Source: Oscillospiraceae bacterium (GTDB lineage: Bacteria > Bacillota > Clostridia > Saccharofermentanales > Saccharofermentanaceae). Taken from it: a stretch of DNA of 64,000 nt. The notes under the pieces are model-generated. The model was not told the origin of the DNA. It did not search any database and saw nothing but the letters and a program-made list of their open reading frames with translations. The translations under genes were made by a program, and so were the position numbers. Every line of letters starts with the position of its first letter. The stretch's first letter is position 1. The stretch is from positions 124,001 to 188,000 of the forward strand of contig FWXP01000004.1 in NCBI GenBank assembly GCA_900176545.1, read 5' to 3'. Of the stretch, positions 44,556-53,398 are shown in pieces.

Positions 44556-46172
44556 ATGGACAACATAAAGGTTTTTATATGTGAGGATGAGAGCATAGTA
44601 CGTGAGGGACTGCGCGACATGATTCCCTGGGAGAAGTACGGATTTGAGTTCGTAGGTGATGCTCCCGACGGTGAGATGGCGCTCCCGATGATACGTAACT
44701 TGAAGCCCGATGTACTGATCACTGATATCACCATGCCGTTCATGGACGGACTGTCACTTTGTAAGATAGTGATGAGCGAGTTTCCTGATATCAAGGTGAT
44801 CATCATAAGCGGATACAGTGACTTCGAATATGCAAGACAGGCTATCTCCATAGGTGTCGAGAGATATCTTCTAAAGCCCATAACCAAGGCTGACATGATC
44901 AGTGCCATAGAGGAGATAAAGCAGAAGATAACAGAGGCATCCGAACAGCAGAACTATATAAGCAAATACGAGCAGGAGTTCAAGAAGTTCGAGAGGTTCT
45001 CACACAGGGCTTTCTTTGAGAAACTGGTGGAAGGTTCCATGTCGGTCCAGGAGATCTACGAACAGGCCAGCGAGCTTCATCTGAACCTGTCTGCCAACGG
45101 CTATAACCTTGTCATCTTTACCATAAGGGATGCACAGCAGAGCAGCTATGCCGACGATGCCGCCAATGTCATGGAGAGTCTCTTCGGACACTTTATGCAG
45201 TATCCCGACTACATCATATTCAGATGCAATCTATTGTCCTATGCGGTGATGATCAAGGGTGACCTTGAGAGGATACCGGTACTTACCGACAGATGCGTCG
45301 ATATGATAAGACAGCACTGCGAGGAAGCACATGCGGATCTTTCCTGGTATGCTGCCGTAGGTGTTCCCACAGAGAGATTAAGCGGTATGTCCAAGTGCTA
45401 TTCCGATGCCAACCGTGCATTCGCTTATCGTCACTTGTTCCCGGATGAGCATATCTTCACATCGGAGCTTATCAAGACCAAGCGTTATGCTCCCAATGCG
45501 GATGATCTGCATTCCCTCGATGCCGCTAAGCTCGATCCCATGATAATAAGAAACTTCGTGAGAACGGGTATACTGGCTGAAACGGAGTCTTTCGCGGACG
45601 AGTATATCACGGGACTTAAGTGCATGGAGGATTCGGTACTCATAAGAGACTATCTTCTTGTCAGCATCAGGGTCAATGTCGAGCTCGCCCTTCGCGAGGA
45701 GGGGATAGAGGATCCCAATATCGATCTGTCCCTTCGAAGTGCGGATATGGAGATAGAGGCCGCCTCATTCAGGAGCAATCTCATCGAGATACTGACGAAG
45801 GCGATAACCGTCAGGGATGCCGAAGCCTTGAAGCGAAGCAGCGACATAATAGACAGCGCCATGCACTACATCGATAATCACTATATGGATGAGGATATCT
45901 CATTGGATTCCGTTGCCATCGCCAGCAATATAAGCGCCAACTATCTGTCGGCCATGTTCAGCCAGAAGGTAGGTCTTTCCTTTGTCGAGTATGTCACCAA
46001 GAAGCGTATGGAAAAGGCAAAGCAGCTCCTTCGTAAGACCGACAAGAGATCGGGTGAGATCGCGGGTGAGATAGGCTACAAGGATCCCCGCTACTTCTCC
46101 TTTGTCTTCAAGAAGAAGACCGGCTGTACTCCGAGTCAGTACAGGAACGGCGAATACGAAGAGAAGCGATGA
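44556..46172 (+). CDS. Response regulator, YesN type (REC plus AraC helix-turn-helix)
   Basis: DNA-binding regulator of 538 residues. The receiver domain covers 1-122, with acidic pocket EDE (10-12), phospho-acceptor Asp57 in LITDITMPFMDG and Lys107 in LLKPI. A middle region of about 310 residues is followed by a C-terminal AraC domain (about 435-538) with SNISANYLSAMFSQKVG and GYKDPRYFSFVFKKKTG as the two helix-turn-helix units. The frame extends 38 codons upstream, but MDNIKVFICEDES is the usual N-terminus. Its stop overlaps the kinase start (ATGA). Confidence 0.93.
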   Translation: MDNIKVFICEDESIVREGLRDMIPWEKYGFEFVGDAPDGEMALPMIRNLKPDVLITDITMPFMDGLSLCKIVMSEFPDIKVIIISGYSDFEYARQAISIGVERYLLKPITKADMISAIEEIKQKITEASEQQNYISKYEQEFKKFERFSHRAFFEKLVEGSMSVQEIYEQASELHLNLSANGYNLVIFTIRDAQQSSYADDAANVMESLFGHFMQYPDYIIFRCNLLSYAVMIKGDLERIPVLTDRCVDMIRQHCEEAHADLSWYAAVGVPTERLSGMSKCYSDANRAFAYRHLFPDEHIFTSELIKTKRYAPNADDLHSLDAAKLDPMIIRNFVRTGILAETESFADEYITGLKCMEDSVLIRDYLLVSIRVNVELALREEGIEDPNIDLSLRSADMEIEAASFRSNLIEILTKAITVRDAEALKRSSDIIDSAMHYIDNHYMDEDISLDSVAIASNISANYLSAMFSQKVGLSFVEYVTKKRMEKAKQLLRKTDKRSGEIAGEIGYKDPRYFSFVFKKKTGCTPSQYRNGEYEEKR

Positions 46173-47602
46173 AGGTCAGGGAGCATTTCAAGAACGATAC
46201 TCTCAAGGGGAAGATGTCGCGTCTTCTCCTGCAGCTCTTTATACCCGTCATATTCATCTTCATTTCGATCATAGCCATGATCGTTACCCGTAATGTCATG
46301 TTCGCTTCCGTAAGCGGTAATATCGCGGCGGCATCGGGCTTCAACCAGAACTTCAAGGACGACGTGGATCTTCAGATGTATCTCTATGTATCCGGAAGCA
46401 GCGATGAGATCCCGTGGGACGATGTGGCTCTTGCCAGGGAGCTTGCCGAGGAGCTCCTGCAGAGCACTAAGAACGAGAACAGCAGAAAGGCCATGAAGAA
46501 CGTTATCCAGTTGTGCGACAACATGACCACGTACATGCAGCGCATCCAGGAGACTGAGCAGTACGACGAACGTATGGAGCAGCTGGAGACCAATATCTAC
46601 GGCATCACGCAGCTCATTCAGGACAACTTCTATGTATATCTTTACCACGAAGCGGGAGAGATGGCCGGCATGCAAAGAAGGCTGGATTATCTCCTTGCTG
46701 CAGAGATCGCCATAGTCGGCATAATGACCATCTGGATCTGTCTCGTCATCTTAAGGCGTGCCTTCAAGCTCAGCGGAAGCATCACGGGCCCTATAATGGA
46801 GATGAATACCAGAGTAGAGGCGATAGGTGGCGGTGACCTGACCCCGCATACTCCCGTAAAGACCAACGACAGGAATCTTGCTTCGCTTTCCACAGGTATC
46901 GAGGACATGGCTGAGCGCCTTAATAAGCAGATCGAGCTTAACCGCCAGGAGCAGATCCTTCTTCGAGAGACGGAGCTTGCTCTCATCCAGGCGCAGATCA
47001 ACCCGCACTTTCTCTATAACACATTAGATGCCATCGTGTGGCTTATAGAGAGCGGCAAGAACGAGCAGGCGGAGACTATGGTAACGAGCCTCTCATTCTA
47101 CTTCAGATCCTTCTTGAGCGACGGCCGCGACATCGTCACGATAGCAGAGGAGACGAAGCACGTACGAAGCTACCTGGAGATACAGCAGGTGCGCTACAGA
47201 GACATCATGGAATACGAGATAGATATCGACCCGTCAATAGCGAAATGCAAACTCCCCAAGCTCACGCTCCAGCCTCTTGTGGAGAACGCCATCTACCATG
47301 GCCTTAAGCCCAAGAGAGGTAAGGGTAATATCACCGTTACGGGAAGATCCGATAAAGGCTTTATTATCCTTGAAGTAAAGGATACCGGCGCGGGTATGGA
47401 CGAGGATACGCTTACATCCCTTCTTACGAAGATCCATAACGAAGATACGACCAGCTTCGGCCTCGTATCCGCTTATAAGAGACTGAAGCTCCTTTACGGA
47501 GATGACGTCGACTTCGACATACTAAGTAAAGCCGGGGAGGGAACGACTATCGACATCCGTTTCCCGGGAAAGGAAGAACTTGAAGATGAGACGATTCTGT
47601 AG
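46169..47602 (+). CDS. Sensor histidine kinase, YesM type
   Basis: Membrane kinase of 477 residues, partner of the preceding regulator. Helices at about 23-40 and 174-196 flank an exported domain of about 130 residues. A HAMP linker (about 203-256) leads to the His_kinase domain with phospho-acceptor His280 in INPHFLYNTLDAI, then N-box VENAIYHGL and G-box DTGAGMDED. The exported domain is small and helical, which fits contact with an extracellular partner rather than direct sugar binding. It overlaps the next gene by 17 bp. Confidence 0.93.
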   Translation: MKVREHFKNDTLKGKMSRLLLQLFIPVIFIFISIIAMIVTRNVMFASVSGNIAAASGFNQNFKDDVDLQMYLYVSGSSDEIPWDDVALARELAEELLQSTKNENSRKAMKNVIQLCDNMTTYMQRIQETEQYDERMEQLETNIYGITQLIQDNFYVYLYHEAGEMAGMQRRLDYLLAAEIAIVGIMTIWICLVILRRAFKLSGSITGPIMEMNTRVEAIGGGDLTPHTPVKTNDRNLASLSTGIEDMAERLNKQIELNRQEQILLRETELALIQAQINPHFLYNTLDAIVWLIESGKNEQAETMVTSLSFYFRSFLSDGRDIVTIAEETKHVRSYLEIQQVRYRDIMEYEIDIDPSIAKCKLPKLTLQPLVENAIYHGLKPKRGKGNITVTGRSDKGFIILEVKDTGAGMDEDTLTSLLTKIHNEDTTSFGLVSAYKRLKLLYGDDVDFDILSKAGEGTTIDIRFPGKEELEDETIL

Positions 47603-48569
47603 CTTGATCATCTGTGCTGCAATGGCAGTCAACATAGTCGGATGTACGGCACATAAGACGGAACCGACCGATAAGGAACTGTTCGTCATAGGTTTCTCAC
47701 AGGTAGGATCAGAGTCTGACTGGAGGATAGCAAATACCCAGTCCATGATCGATACGTTTACGGAAGAGAACGGCTACGAACTTCGTGTCGTCAATGCGCG
47801 CCAGAACCAGGATAACCAGTTCGCTGCCGTGCGTAATTTCATTCTGGAAGGAGTGGACTTCATAGTCATCGCTCCTACTGTTGAAGAAGGATGGGACTCC
47901 GTCCTTGCAGAGGTTCAGGCAGCGGGCATCCCCGTCATCATCATGGATCGTTCTGTATCTGTGGAAGACCAGAGCCTGTACCTCTCCAACGTAGGTTCCG
48001 ATTTCTTAAATCAAGGCGTAATGGCTGTCTCATGGCTCGATAGGCAGGATGCGGATAACGGTGACGGTATGGTCGAGATCTTACATCTTCAGGGAACATA
48101 CGGAGCTACCGCGCAGATCCTTCGTACACAGGCTCTGGAGGAGGCCGTCGAAGAACACGAGAACTGGGAATTTGCAGCTCAGCTCTGCGGAGATTATACG
48201 GAAGCCAAAGCATACGAAGTAGTATCTGAATACCTTCAGACTAATACCGATATAGATGTGCTTTACAGCGAGAACGACAACATGACATTCGGAGCAATGC
48301 GTGCCATGGACGAAGCAGGTATAACTTACGGCGAAGGCGGACAAGTGACGATAATCACTTTCGATGCCACAAGGGAAGCATTAACGTATTGCATGAACGG
48401 ACAGATAGCTCTCTGTGTCGAATGTAATCCTCTTATAGGTCCCATCCTTGAAGGCCTTATAAGTACTTACAGGCAGGGCTACGATATACAAAGGCAGGTG
48501 TTCGTTCCGGAGTTCACATACACCTCTGAAGACCTGACAACGAGCTTTATCGAATCAAGAAGTTACTGA
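47586..48569 (+). CDS. YtfQ-like sugar-binding lipoprotein of the sensory operon
   Basis: Periplasmic-binding-protein fold of 327 residues with signal peptide MRRFCSLIICAAMAVNIVGC (Cys20 as lipid anchor). The mature N-terminus FVIGFSQVGSESDWRIANTQ closely matches E. coli YtfQ, a galactofuranose-binding protein, as do APTVEEGWDSVL, MDRSV and LYSENDNM. It is encoded with a kinase and regulator, not beside permease genes, so a sensory role is likely, as for the xylose sensor XylFII with LytS/YesN in Clostridium. AAAGGAAG favours ATG 47586 over TTG 47580. Confidence 0.88.
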   Translation: MRRFCSLIICAAMAVNIVGCTAHKTEPTDKELFVIGFSQVGSESDWRIANTQSMIDTFTEENGYELRVVNARQNQDNQFAAVRNFILEGVDFIVIAPTVEEGWDSVLAEVQAAGIPVIIMDRSVSVEDQSLYLSNVGSDFLNQGVMAVSWLDRQDADNGDGMVEILHLQGTYGATAQILRTQALEEAVEEHENWEFAAQLCGDYTEAKAYEVVSEYLQTNTDIDVLYSENDNMTFGAMRAMDEAGITYGEGGQVTIITFDATREALTYCMNGQIALCVECNPLIGPILEGLISTYRQGYDIQRQVFVPEFTYTSEDLTTSFIESRSY

Positions 48570-48582
48570 TTCGAATCTTTAC

Positions 48583-48611
48583 TTGCAAAAAGAGAAAAGC
48601 CGTCGTATCAT
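48583..48611 (+). promoter_or_regulatory. Promoter of the AbiE pair
   Basis: TTGCAA (48583-48588) and TATCAT (48606-48611) are 17 bp apart; the -10 box touches the inverted repeat that follows. Confidence 0.6.
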
Positions 48612-48659
48612 TTAGGTAAACATCCGTAAAAAACGCAAAACAACGGAGAAATACCTAAA
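48611..48659. promoter_or_regulatory. Nested inverted repeat, likely AbiEi operator
   Basis: Perfect arms TTTAGGTA (48611-48618) and TACCTAAA (48652-48659) enclose a second pair CCGT/ACGG. The outer right arm includes the A of the start codon. AbiEi antitoxins are known to repress their own promoter by binding inverted repeats. Confidence 0.65.
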
Positions 48660-49201
48660 TGCTTTATACATATACTGAATGCTTGGACAGATATAAAAAT
48701 GACTATCAGATAAGGAGAGCAGTAGATTCCGGAGAGCTTAGAAAGATCGAACCCGGTATCTATTCCGATGAGGAGTTTGAATTTGAGACCGCGATAATAT
48801 CTAAGAAATATCCTAATGCGGTCTTCACGATGGACAGTGCGTTCTACTATCTCGGATTGACGGATACTGTTCCTGATAAATACTTTCTCGTAACCGACAA
48901 GGATGCATCGAAGATACGAGATGCTCGTGTTATGCAGAGTTTTGACAATAATTCCATTCTTGAAGTTGGAATGACCGTTCGTGATGTGGATGGAGTGAAG
49001 ATAAGAATGTACGGATATGAGCGAATGTTGCTCGAACTTCTTCGCAATAAGAATAAGATGCCGTTTGATCGCTATAAAGAGATAATCCAGAACTACAGAA
49101 AACGGGTAGACAGTATGGATATAACATTCCTCATGGACATGGCTGAAGAGATGCCCAAGAGCGATATGATCATCAGAGCTTTGGAACTGGAGGTACTCTG
49201 A
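48659..49201 (+). CDS. AbiEi-like antitoxin / transcriptional regulator
   Basis: A 180-residue protein of the AbiEi type (type IV toxin-antitoxin). An N-terminal winged-helix-like segment (residues 1-70) with GELRKIEPGIYSDEEFE is followed by the AbiEi body (FTMDSAFYYLGLTDTVPDKYFLVT, YGYERMLLELLRN). It is complete and preceded by a matching operator. The stop overlaps the toxin start (TGATG). AAGAAATACC is not a strong ribosome site; GGAGAAA at 48645 is the best candidate. Confidence 0.8.
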   Translation: MLYTYTECLDRYKNDYQIRRAVDSGELRKIEPGIYSDEEFEFETAIISKKYPNAVFTMDSAFYYLGLTDTVPDKYFLVTDKDASKIRDARVMQSFDNNSILEVGMTVRDVDGVKIRMYGYERMLLELLRNKNKMPFDRYKEIIQNYRKRVDSMDITFLMDMAEEMPKSDMIIRALELEVL

Positions 49202-49654
49202 TGGGAATAGTAGCAAGTCTTATTAGACAGGCTGAAGAGAGTGGATATCAAGGCGCTAACGCAACTGCTAAAGTTTGTCAGGACATTATTCTCAAGGCGA
49301 TAGCGGAAAGTGATCTTAGCAGGAACGTAACTATAAAAGGCGGAGTAGTTATGCGCGAGATGACGAGTGACGTTCGAAGAGCTACACAGGATATGGATAT
49401 CGATTTTATCCGATATTCACTCAGTGATGATTCCATAGATTCCTTTATTACACGTTTGAATGTTTTAGATGATGTTGTCATTAGGCGTATAGGTGATATT
49501 ACTGAACTGAGTCAGCAGGGTGGAGAAAACGTTTATCAATCAAAGGTATCTGGTTCGACTCTCAGAGTCGGGTAAAAACTGGCTGGACGTAGAAAATGAT
49601 AGAGTCTTATCAGAACTCTCTGACTTTCTCAGAACTCTAATGATCGATAGCTGA
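49201..49654 (+). pseudogene. AbiEii toxin, truncated and frameshifted
   Basis: The first 124 residues are the start of an AbiEii nucleotidyltransferase-type toxin: TIKGGVVMR (Gly47-Gly48) and RRATQDMDIDF with the catalytic Asp pair (64-68). The family is about 250-300 residues, but a stop comes at 49573-49575. After it, another frame (49577-49654) reads WLDVENDRVLSELSDFLRTL, which looks like a natural C-terminus. So an internal deletion has removed the middle of the toxin and shifted the frame. It is probably inactive while the antitoxin is kept. Confidence 0.7.
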
Positions 49655-49659
49655 TAACA

Positions 49660-49691
49660 GCCCCCCGTAAGTCTTAAGACTCACGGGGGGC
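49660..49691. terminator. Strong hairpin between convergent genes
   Basis: GCCCCCCGT/ACGGGGGGC with an inner GTCTT/AAGAC stem. No T run follows on either strand, so it may be a weak terminator or an mRNA-stabilising end for both neighbours. Confidence 0.55.
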
Positions 49692-49717
49692 GCTGCGTAT
49701 ATAAGGTGATCAGGATG

Positions 49718-50014
49718 TTATCTTATGAACATTCTTCCGAATAGGAATGCGATGGCAACGATGTAAAACATATCTGCAACGAGAAGAGTAGAAGTAAATA
49801 CTTCAGATACGTTATCTTTCTTTCCTTTTTCTATCGAAAGGAATGTCCGGAATGCGAATACTAAGCACGCAGGTAATGTTACTGACGTAAAGATACTAAG
49901 TAGATACATCAAGATACTGCCGATAAGAGAAAGAAGTGATAAGATCTTTGCTGTCTTGAATAGACCGGTGCCCTTCATGTTCTTTTCAGTTTTATCGATA
50001 GTGATCGCATTCAT
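49718..50014 (-). CDS. Small membrane protein of unknown function
   Basis: A 98-residue protein with three hydrophobic segments (about 21-40, 41-58 and 77-95) and a short charged cytosolic N-terminus. GGGAGG lies eight bases before its ATG on the minus strand. The family is not recognised. It lies in the only minus-strand gap between the AbiE remnant and the zinc-ribbon module. Confidence 0.65.
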   Translation of the reverse strand: MNAITIDKTEKNMKGTGLFKTAKILSLLSLIGSILMYLLSIFTSVTLPACLVFAFRTFLSIEKGKKDNVSEVFTSTLLVADMFYIVAIAFLFGRMFIR

Positions 50015-50120
50015 TGTTTTGTCCTCCCGTCTGATGTTTATGGTTATATCTTACAGGGGGAGATTAAATACAACGTCAATTCAAGTTTAAGAAAGTTCCT
50101 TATCCGTTAAAGAAAAGATT

Positions 50121-50133
50121 ATGCGAATCGCAT
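50121..50133. promoter_or_regulatory. 13-bp palindrome before the zinc-ribbon module
   Basis: ATGCGAaTCGCAT is a perfect inverted repeat around one central base, 36 bp before the -35 box at 50169. Possible operator. Confidence 0.4.
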
Positions 50134-50168
50134 CTGGGAATCTGTATATGTTGTACTATCGGATATTA

Positions 50169-50197
50169 TTGTCCCGGCAGAGCTGTAAAAGTATAAT
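50169..50197 (+). promoter_or_regulatory. Promoter of the zinc-ribbon module
   Basis: TTGTCC (50169-50174) and TATAAT (50192-50197) are 17 bp apart, 30 bp before the first start codon. Confidence 0.6.
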
Positions 50198-50226
50198 GAT
50201 TTAAAATGGAACAGAGGGGTTCTTAA

Positions 50227-51408
50227 ATGGCAACATTATGTAAGAACTGCGGACATCCGGTAAAGTACGATCCGCAGATACAGAGAGTGACATGCGATTA
50301 CTGCGGCAGCGTTTTTGTAGCGCAGGATCTACGAGATGATTCTCAGGAAATACTTGAAGATATCGAACCTTCAAGGGTAAACGATGCTGACTTTATGGAC
50401 AGCTATGTATATACGTGCAACAGCTGCGGAGGTGAGATATTCGTAAGCGGCACGGAAGCATCCACCACATGTATCTACTGCGGAAGTCCTTCCGTTGTAT
50501 TCAGCAGGATAGCAAGGCACAGAAGACCTGAGTATATAATCCCATTCAGGATCACAAAGGAAGAGGTCATATCTTCCGTTGAGGCGAAGTTCAAGAAGAG
50601 TATCACCATACCTAAGGAGCTTAGACATCTTAAGGTAGAAGACATAAGAGGTATCTATCTTCCTTACTGGCTCGTCAACGCGGATCACTACGGAAGCGTT
50701 GGCTTCGGCAGGGTCATCTATATCAATAATCAGGCAGAGTGGGAGGGACATAACAACGCCGGCAGCATGCAGGTAAAGAACCTTTCCGTTAATGCAACTT
50801 CGATATTGCCGGATGAGTTCTGCTCCAGGCTCGAACCTTATACAGTCGGTGCTATGAAGCTCTTCGACGAGAGCTATCTTCTCGGCTTTTATTCGGATGC
50901 TTCTGATATCACTTTCGGAGAACTTCAGGACACGGTAAATAAGAGAGCAAGTGATATGTTCAAAGCTTATAGCGTACCTTCCGGGTATACGCTGGAATCT
51001 TCTGAGCACAGTACTGCGATACATTATAAGGAACTTCGTTATGCGATGTTCCCGGTATGGTTCATGACATACAGCTTCGAAGGTGTCAACCACACGATAA
51101 TAGTCAACGGCGAGAACGGTAAGATCGCCAGCGGCATACCGCTCAACGACAAGCCCGTTAAGGTGCTCCTTGTACTGCTGACACTGATATTCTCGGCTCT
51201 CTTTTTCTACATATTCAGAACATTGATCTTGGAGATGGCAAATGTTGGGGGCAACGGCAGAGCAGCCATCGGCTTTGGTGCGATGATCGTGGCGGGACTG
51301 GTATTCCTTATCGGGTTTTCATCAAGAAGATATAAGAAAGTCCTTAAGAATATCAAGCTCTCTCAAAATGCTGCGGTATACGGATTCATGAAGAAGAGGC
51401 AGGGATAA
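50227..51408 (+). CDS. TFIIB-type zinc-ribbon membrane protein (copy 1)
   Basis: A 393-residue protein. Residues 5-26 are a zinc ribbon (CKNCGHPVKYDPQIQRVTCD then YCGS) and residues about 64-86 a second one (CNSCGGEIFVS, CIYCGSP). A mixed domain follows (RDIRGIYLPYWLVNADHYG region), and two C-terminal membrane helices lie at about 316-336 and 344-366. The ribbons therefore face one side of the membrane. Such proteins are common in Clostridia; the role is not known. It is paralogous to 51832-53004. Confidence 0.8.
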   Translation: MATLCKNCGHPVKYDPQIQRVTCDYCGSVFVAQDLRDDSQEILEDIEPSRVNDADFMDSYVYTCNSCGGEIFVSGTEASTTCIYCGSPSVVFSRIARHRRPEYIIPFRITKEEVISSVEAKFKKSITIPKELRHLKVEDIRGIYLPYWLVNADHYGSVGFGRVIYINNQAEWEGHNNAGSMQVKNLSVNATSILPDEFCSRLEPYTVGAMKLFDESYLLGFYSDASDITFGELQDTVNKRASDMFKAYSVPSGYTLESSEHSTAIHYKELRYAMFPVWFMTYSFEGVNHTIIVNGENGKIASGIPLNDKPVKVLLVLLTLIFSALFFYIFRTLILEMANVGGNGRAAIGFGAMIVAGLVFLIGFSSRRYKKVLKNIKLSQNAAVYGFMKKRQG

Positions 51409-51411
51409 GCT

Positions 51412-51807
51412 ATGGTCACGTTATTATCTTTATTTGTAGGATGTGCTTACGGATATGGCGTAGCTTTATATCTCGTCTCTACGCTCCTTAAGAAGAATAA
51501 TGATATCGGAGGAGAGGATATAAAGCCCGAGGTGTATGCGAAGGCTCCCAAGTACGATGTCAAGATCAGATGCAGTGATCGCTCGGATTGTGTCATGAGT
51601 ACTTATTCAAGCCTTAAGCAACTGCCGCAGTATGCTGATCCCGATCCGAACGAAGAGGTCCATGCCATCAGGACTTCCGACAAGCCTTCGATCGTCTATA
51701 AGAAGAAAGATCCCGCCAAGAATGCTCCGAAGATCCTGCAGGATCAGTACGATATCGACGGTGATCTTCCTGAGGTAGATATACCGCTGTTTAAGCCTAA
51801 GGGATAA
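51412..51807 (+). CDS. Small membrane-anchored partner protein (copy 1)
   Basis: A 131-residue protein with one N-terminal helix (about 2-24) and a charged soluble part. Its C-terminus reads LQDQYDIDGDLPEVDIPLFKPKG, closely matched by the end of the 53006 product. The middle contains PDPNEEVHAIR, also conserved in the paralogue as PDPGETVRIL. It starts three bases after the zinc-ribbon gene. Function unknown; the pairing implies a partner role. Confidence 0.75.
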   Translation: MVTLLSLFVGCAYGYGVALYLVSTLLKKNNDIGGEDIKPEVYAKAPKYDVKIRCSDRSDCVMSTYSSLKQLPQYADPDPNEEVHAIRTSDKPSIVYKKKDPAKNAPKILQDQYDIDGDLPEVDIPLFKPKG

Positions 51808-51831
51808 GACAGGAATATAAGGAGATAGAAG

Positions 51832-53004
51832 ATGGCAACATTATGTAAGAACTGCGGAAGACCGGTAAAGTTCGATCCCGCATCTCAAAAACTCACATGT
51901 GATTTCTGCGGGAGCAGCTTTTATCCGACGTCGATAAAGGATCCTTCCAAGGAGATCCTCGAAGATATTGAACCGAGAAACCTCGGTAAGGCTCGCGACC
52001 GCTACATGGACTGTTATGTACATACATGTAACAGCTGTGGCGGTGAGATCGTGATCAACGGTCAGGACGTTTCTACGACATGCATCTATTGCGGAAGTCC
52101 TTCCGTTGTCTTCAGCAGGATCGCGAAGCAGCAGAGACCCGATCGTATCCTTACATTTCAGGTCACGAGAGAGCAGGCTCTTGATGCGATAAAGAAGCGA
52201 TTCAAACAGGGTTCCTATATCCCCAAGGAATTGAAGAACCTTAAGACTTCAGATATCAAGGGTATCTATATACCTTATTGGCTCGTAGATGCAGAGCATT
52301 ACGGTGCATATTACATAAGCACCGTAGCAGGAGATGCGCGTATGCAGCTGAAGTCATTTCCGATAGAGGCTTCATCGCTCCTGCCCAATGTCTGCAGTGA
52401 AAGGTTGGAACCATACAATACCAAGAAGCTTCGCCGTTTCGATGAGAACTATCTTATGGGTTTTTACTCGAGTATTCCCGATATAGATTATAGTGAGCTG
52501 GAGTCGATAACATCAAGGAAAGCAAAGCAGATGTTCGATAAGACGGTCTTTGAGGAAGCCGTTGATACGTCGAATGTCGTCTTTATAGGAGATCCTGATT
52601 ACGACCGTTTTATGAAGTCAGAACAGAGCACTGTTGTAGATTATTCCAAGCTCCGATCTGCTCTGTTTCCGGCGTGGTTCGTAACATACAGATATGAGGA
52701 GAACAACTATGTGATCATGGTAAACGGTCAGACCGGAAAGGTCGCGGGCGGGGTCCCTTGGAAAAAGGTCAAGCTCCTGCCACGGATAGTTGCCGCGGTC
52801 ATTTTGTCATTGATAGTTTATTCCGGCTTTGCTTTCATTAATGCGAGAGGAGATGTCCTGTACCTGATGCTCATGGAGGTATGGGTGGCAGTGATATGTT
52901 TGTCATTGTTTGTTGTCGGTATCGTAAACTACAGGAAGGTATCCGACAAGTTAGCATCCGGTAATCCGGAACTGTTCAGCTTTGTCAGAAGGAGGAACAG
53001 ATAA
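51832..53004 (+). CDS. TFIIB-type zinc-ribbon membrane protein (copy 2)
   Basis: A 390-residue paralogue of the 50227 product, with near-identical ribbons (MATLCKNCGRPVKFDP, TCDFCGSSF, CNSCGGEIVI, CIYCGSPSVVFSRIA) and the same domain order ending in two helices. AAGGAGATAG precedes the ATG. It differs most in the middle domain (residues 140-270), which may set partner or ligand specificity. Confidence 0.8.
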   Translation: MATLCKNCGRPVKFDPASQKLTCDFCGSSFYPTSIKDPSKEILEDIEPRNLGKARDRYMDCYVHTCNSCGGEIVINGQDVSTTCIYCGSPSVVFSRIAKQQRPDRILTFQVTREQALDAIKKRFKQGSYIPKELKNLKTSDIKGIYIPYWLVDAEHYGAYYISTVAGDARMQLKSFPIEASSLLPNVCSERLEPYNTKKLRRFDENYLMGFYSSIPDIDYSELESITSRKAKQMFDKTVFEEAVDTSNVVFIGDPDYDRFMKSEQSTVVDYSKLRSALFPAWFVTYRYEENNYVIMVNGQTGKVAGGVPWKKVKLLPRIVAAVILSLIVYSGFAFINARGDVLYLMLMEVWVAVICLSLFVVGIVNYRKVSDKLASGNPELFSFVRRRNR

Positions 53005-53005
53005 C

Positions 53006-53398
53006 ATGAAACTTGTGTTGATCGCGTTGGGTGCAGTTTTTGCCGTGTGCGGCGGTATCGGGATCGTTCTTCTCATGTTCTCCTCTATGCTGAGATCGTC
53101 CAATGATACCGGCAGGAATACCTATGATCCCAAGGATTACAATACGAAGGTGGAGTTTGGTATGCGCGCTGCATCTGATCTGTGGAGTGATCCCGACGGC
53201 TTGATCAAGACTCGTGTTGCCAGGCATAAGAGACTGTATGCTCCGGATCCCGGAGAGACGGTTCGTATTCTCTCTCCTGAAGAGTTAGAGAGCATCAGGG
53301 CTAAATCCGATGAAGATCACGAAGTGATCAGGGATCAGTACGATCTTGACGGAGATCTTCCAGCAGTAGACATACCGTTATTTAAGCCTAAGGATTAA
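53006..53398 (+). CDS. Small membrane-anchored partner protein (copy 2)
   Basis: A 130-residue paralogue of the 51412 product: one N-terminal helix (about 3-26), then a charged domain and the tail IRDQYDLDGDLPAVDIPLFKPKD. An in-frame TTG at 52982 lies inside the previous gene; GGAGG at 52991 supports ATG 53006. The stop overlaps that of the convergent regulator gene by four bases. Confidence 0.75.
   Translation: MKLVLIALGAVFAVCGGIGIVLLMFSSMLRSSNDTGRNTYDPKDYNTKVEFGMRAASDLWSDPDGLIKTRVARHKRLYAPDPGETVRILSPEELESIRAKSDEDHEVIRDQYDLDGDLPAVDIPLFKPKD

Noticed and set aside
49660-49691. Bidirectional intrinsic terminator after the AbiE remnant
   Set aside because: Stem is strong but no T run follows on either strand, so I list it only as a hairpin with uncertain termination activity.
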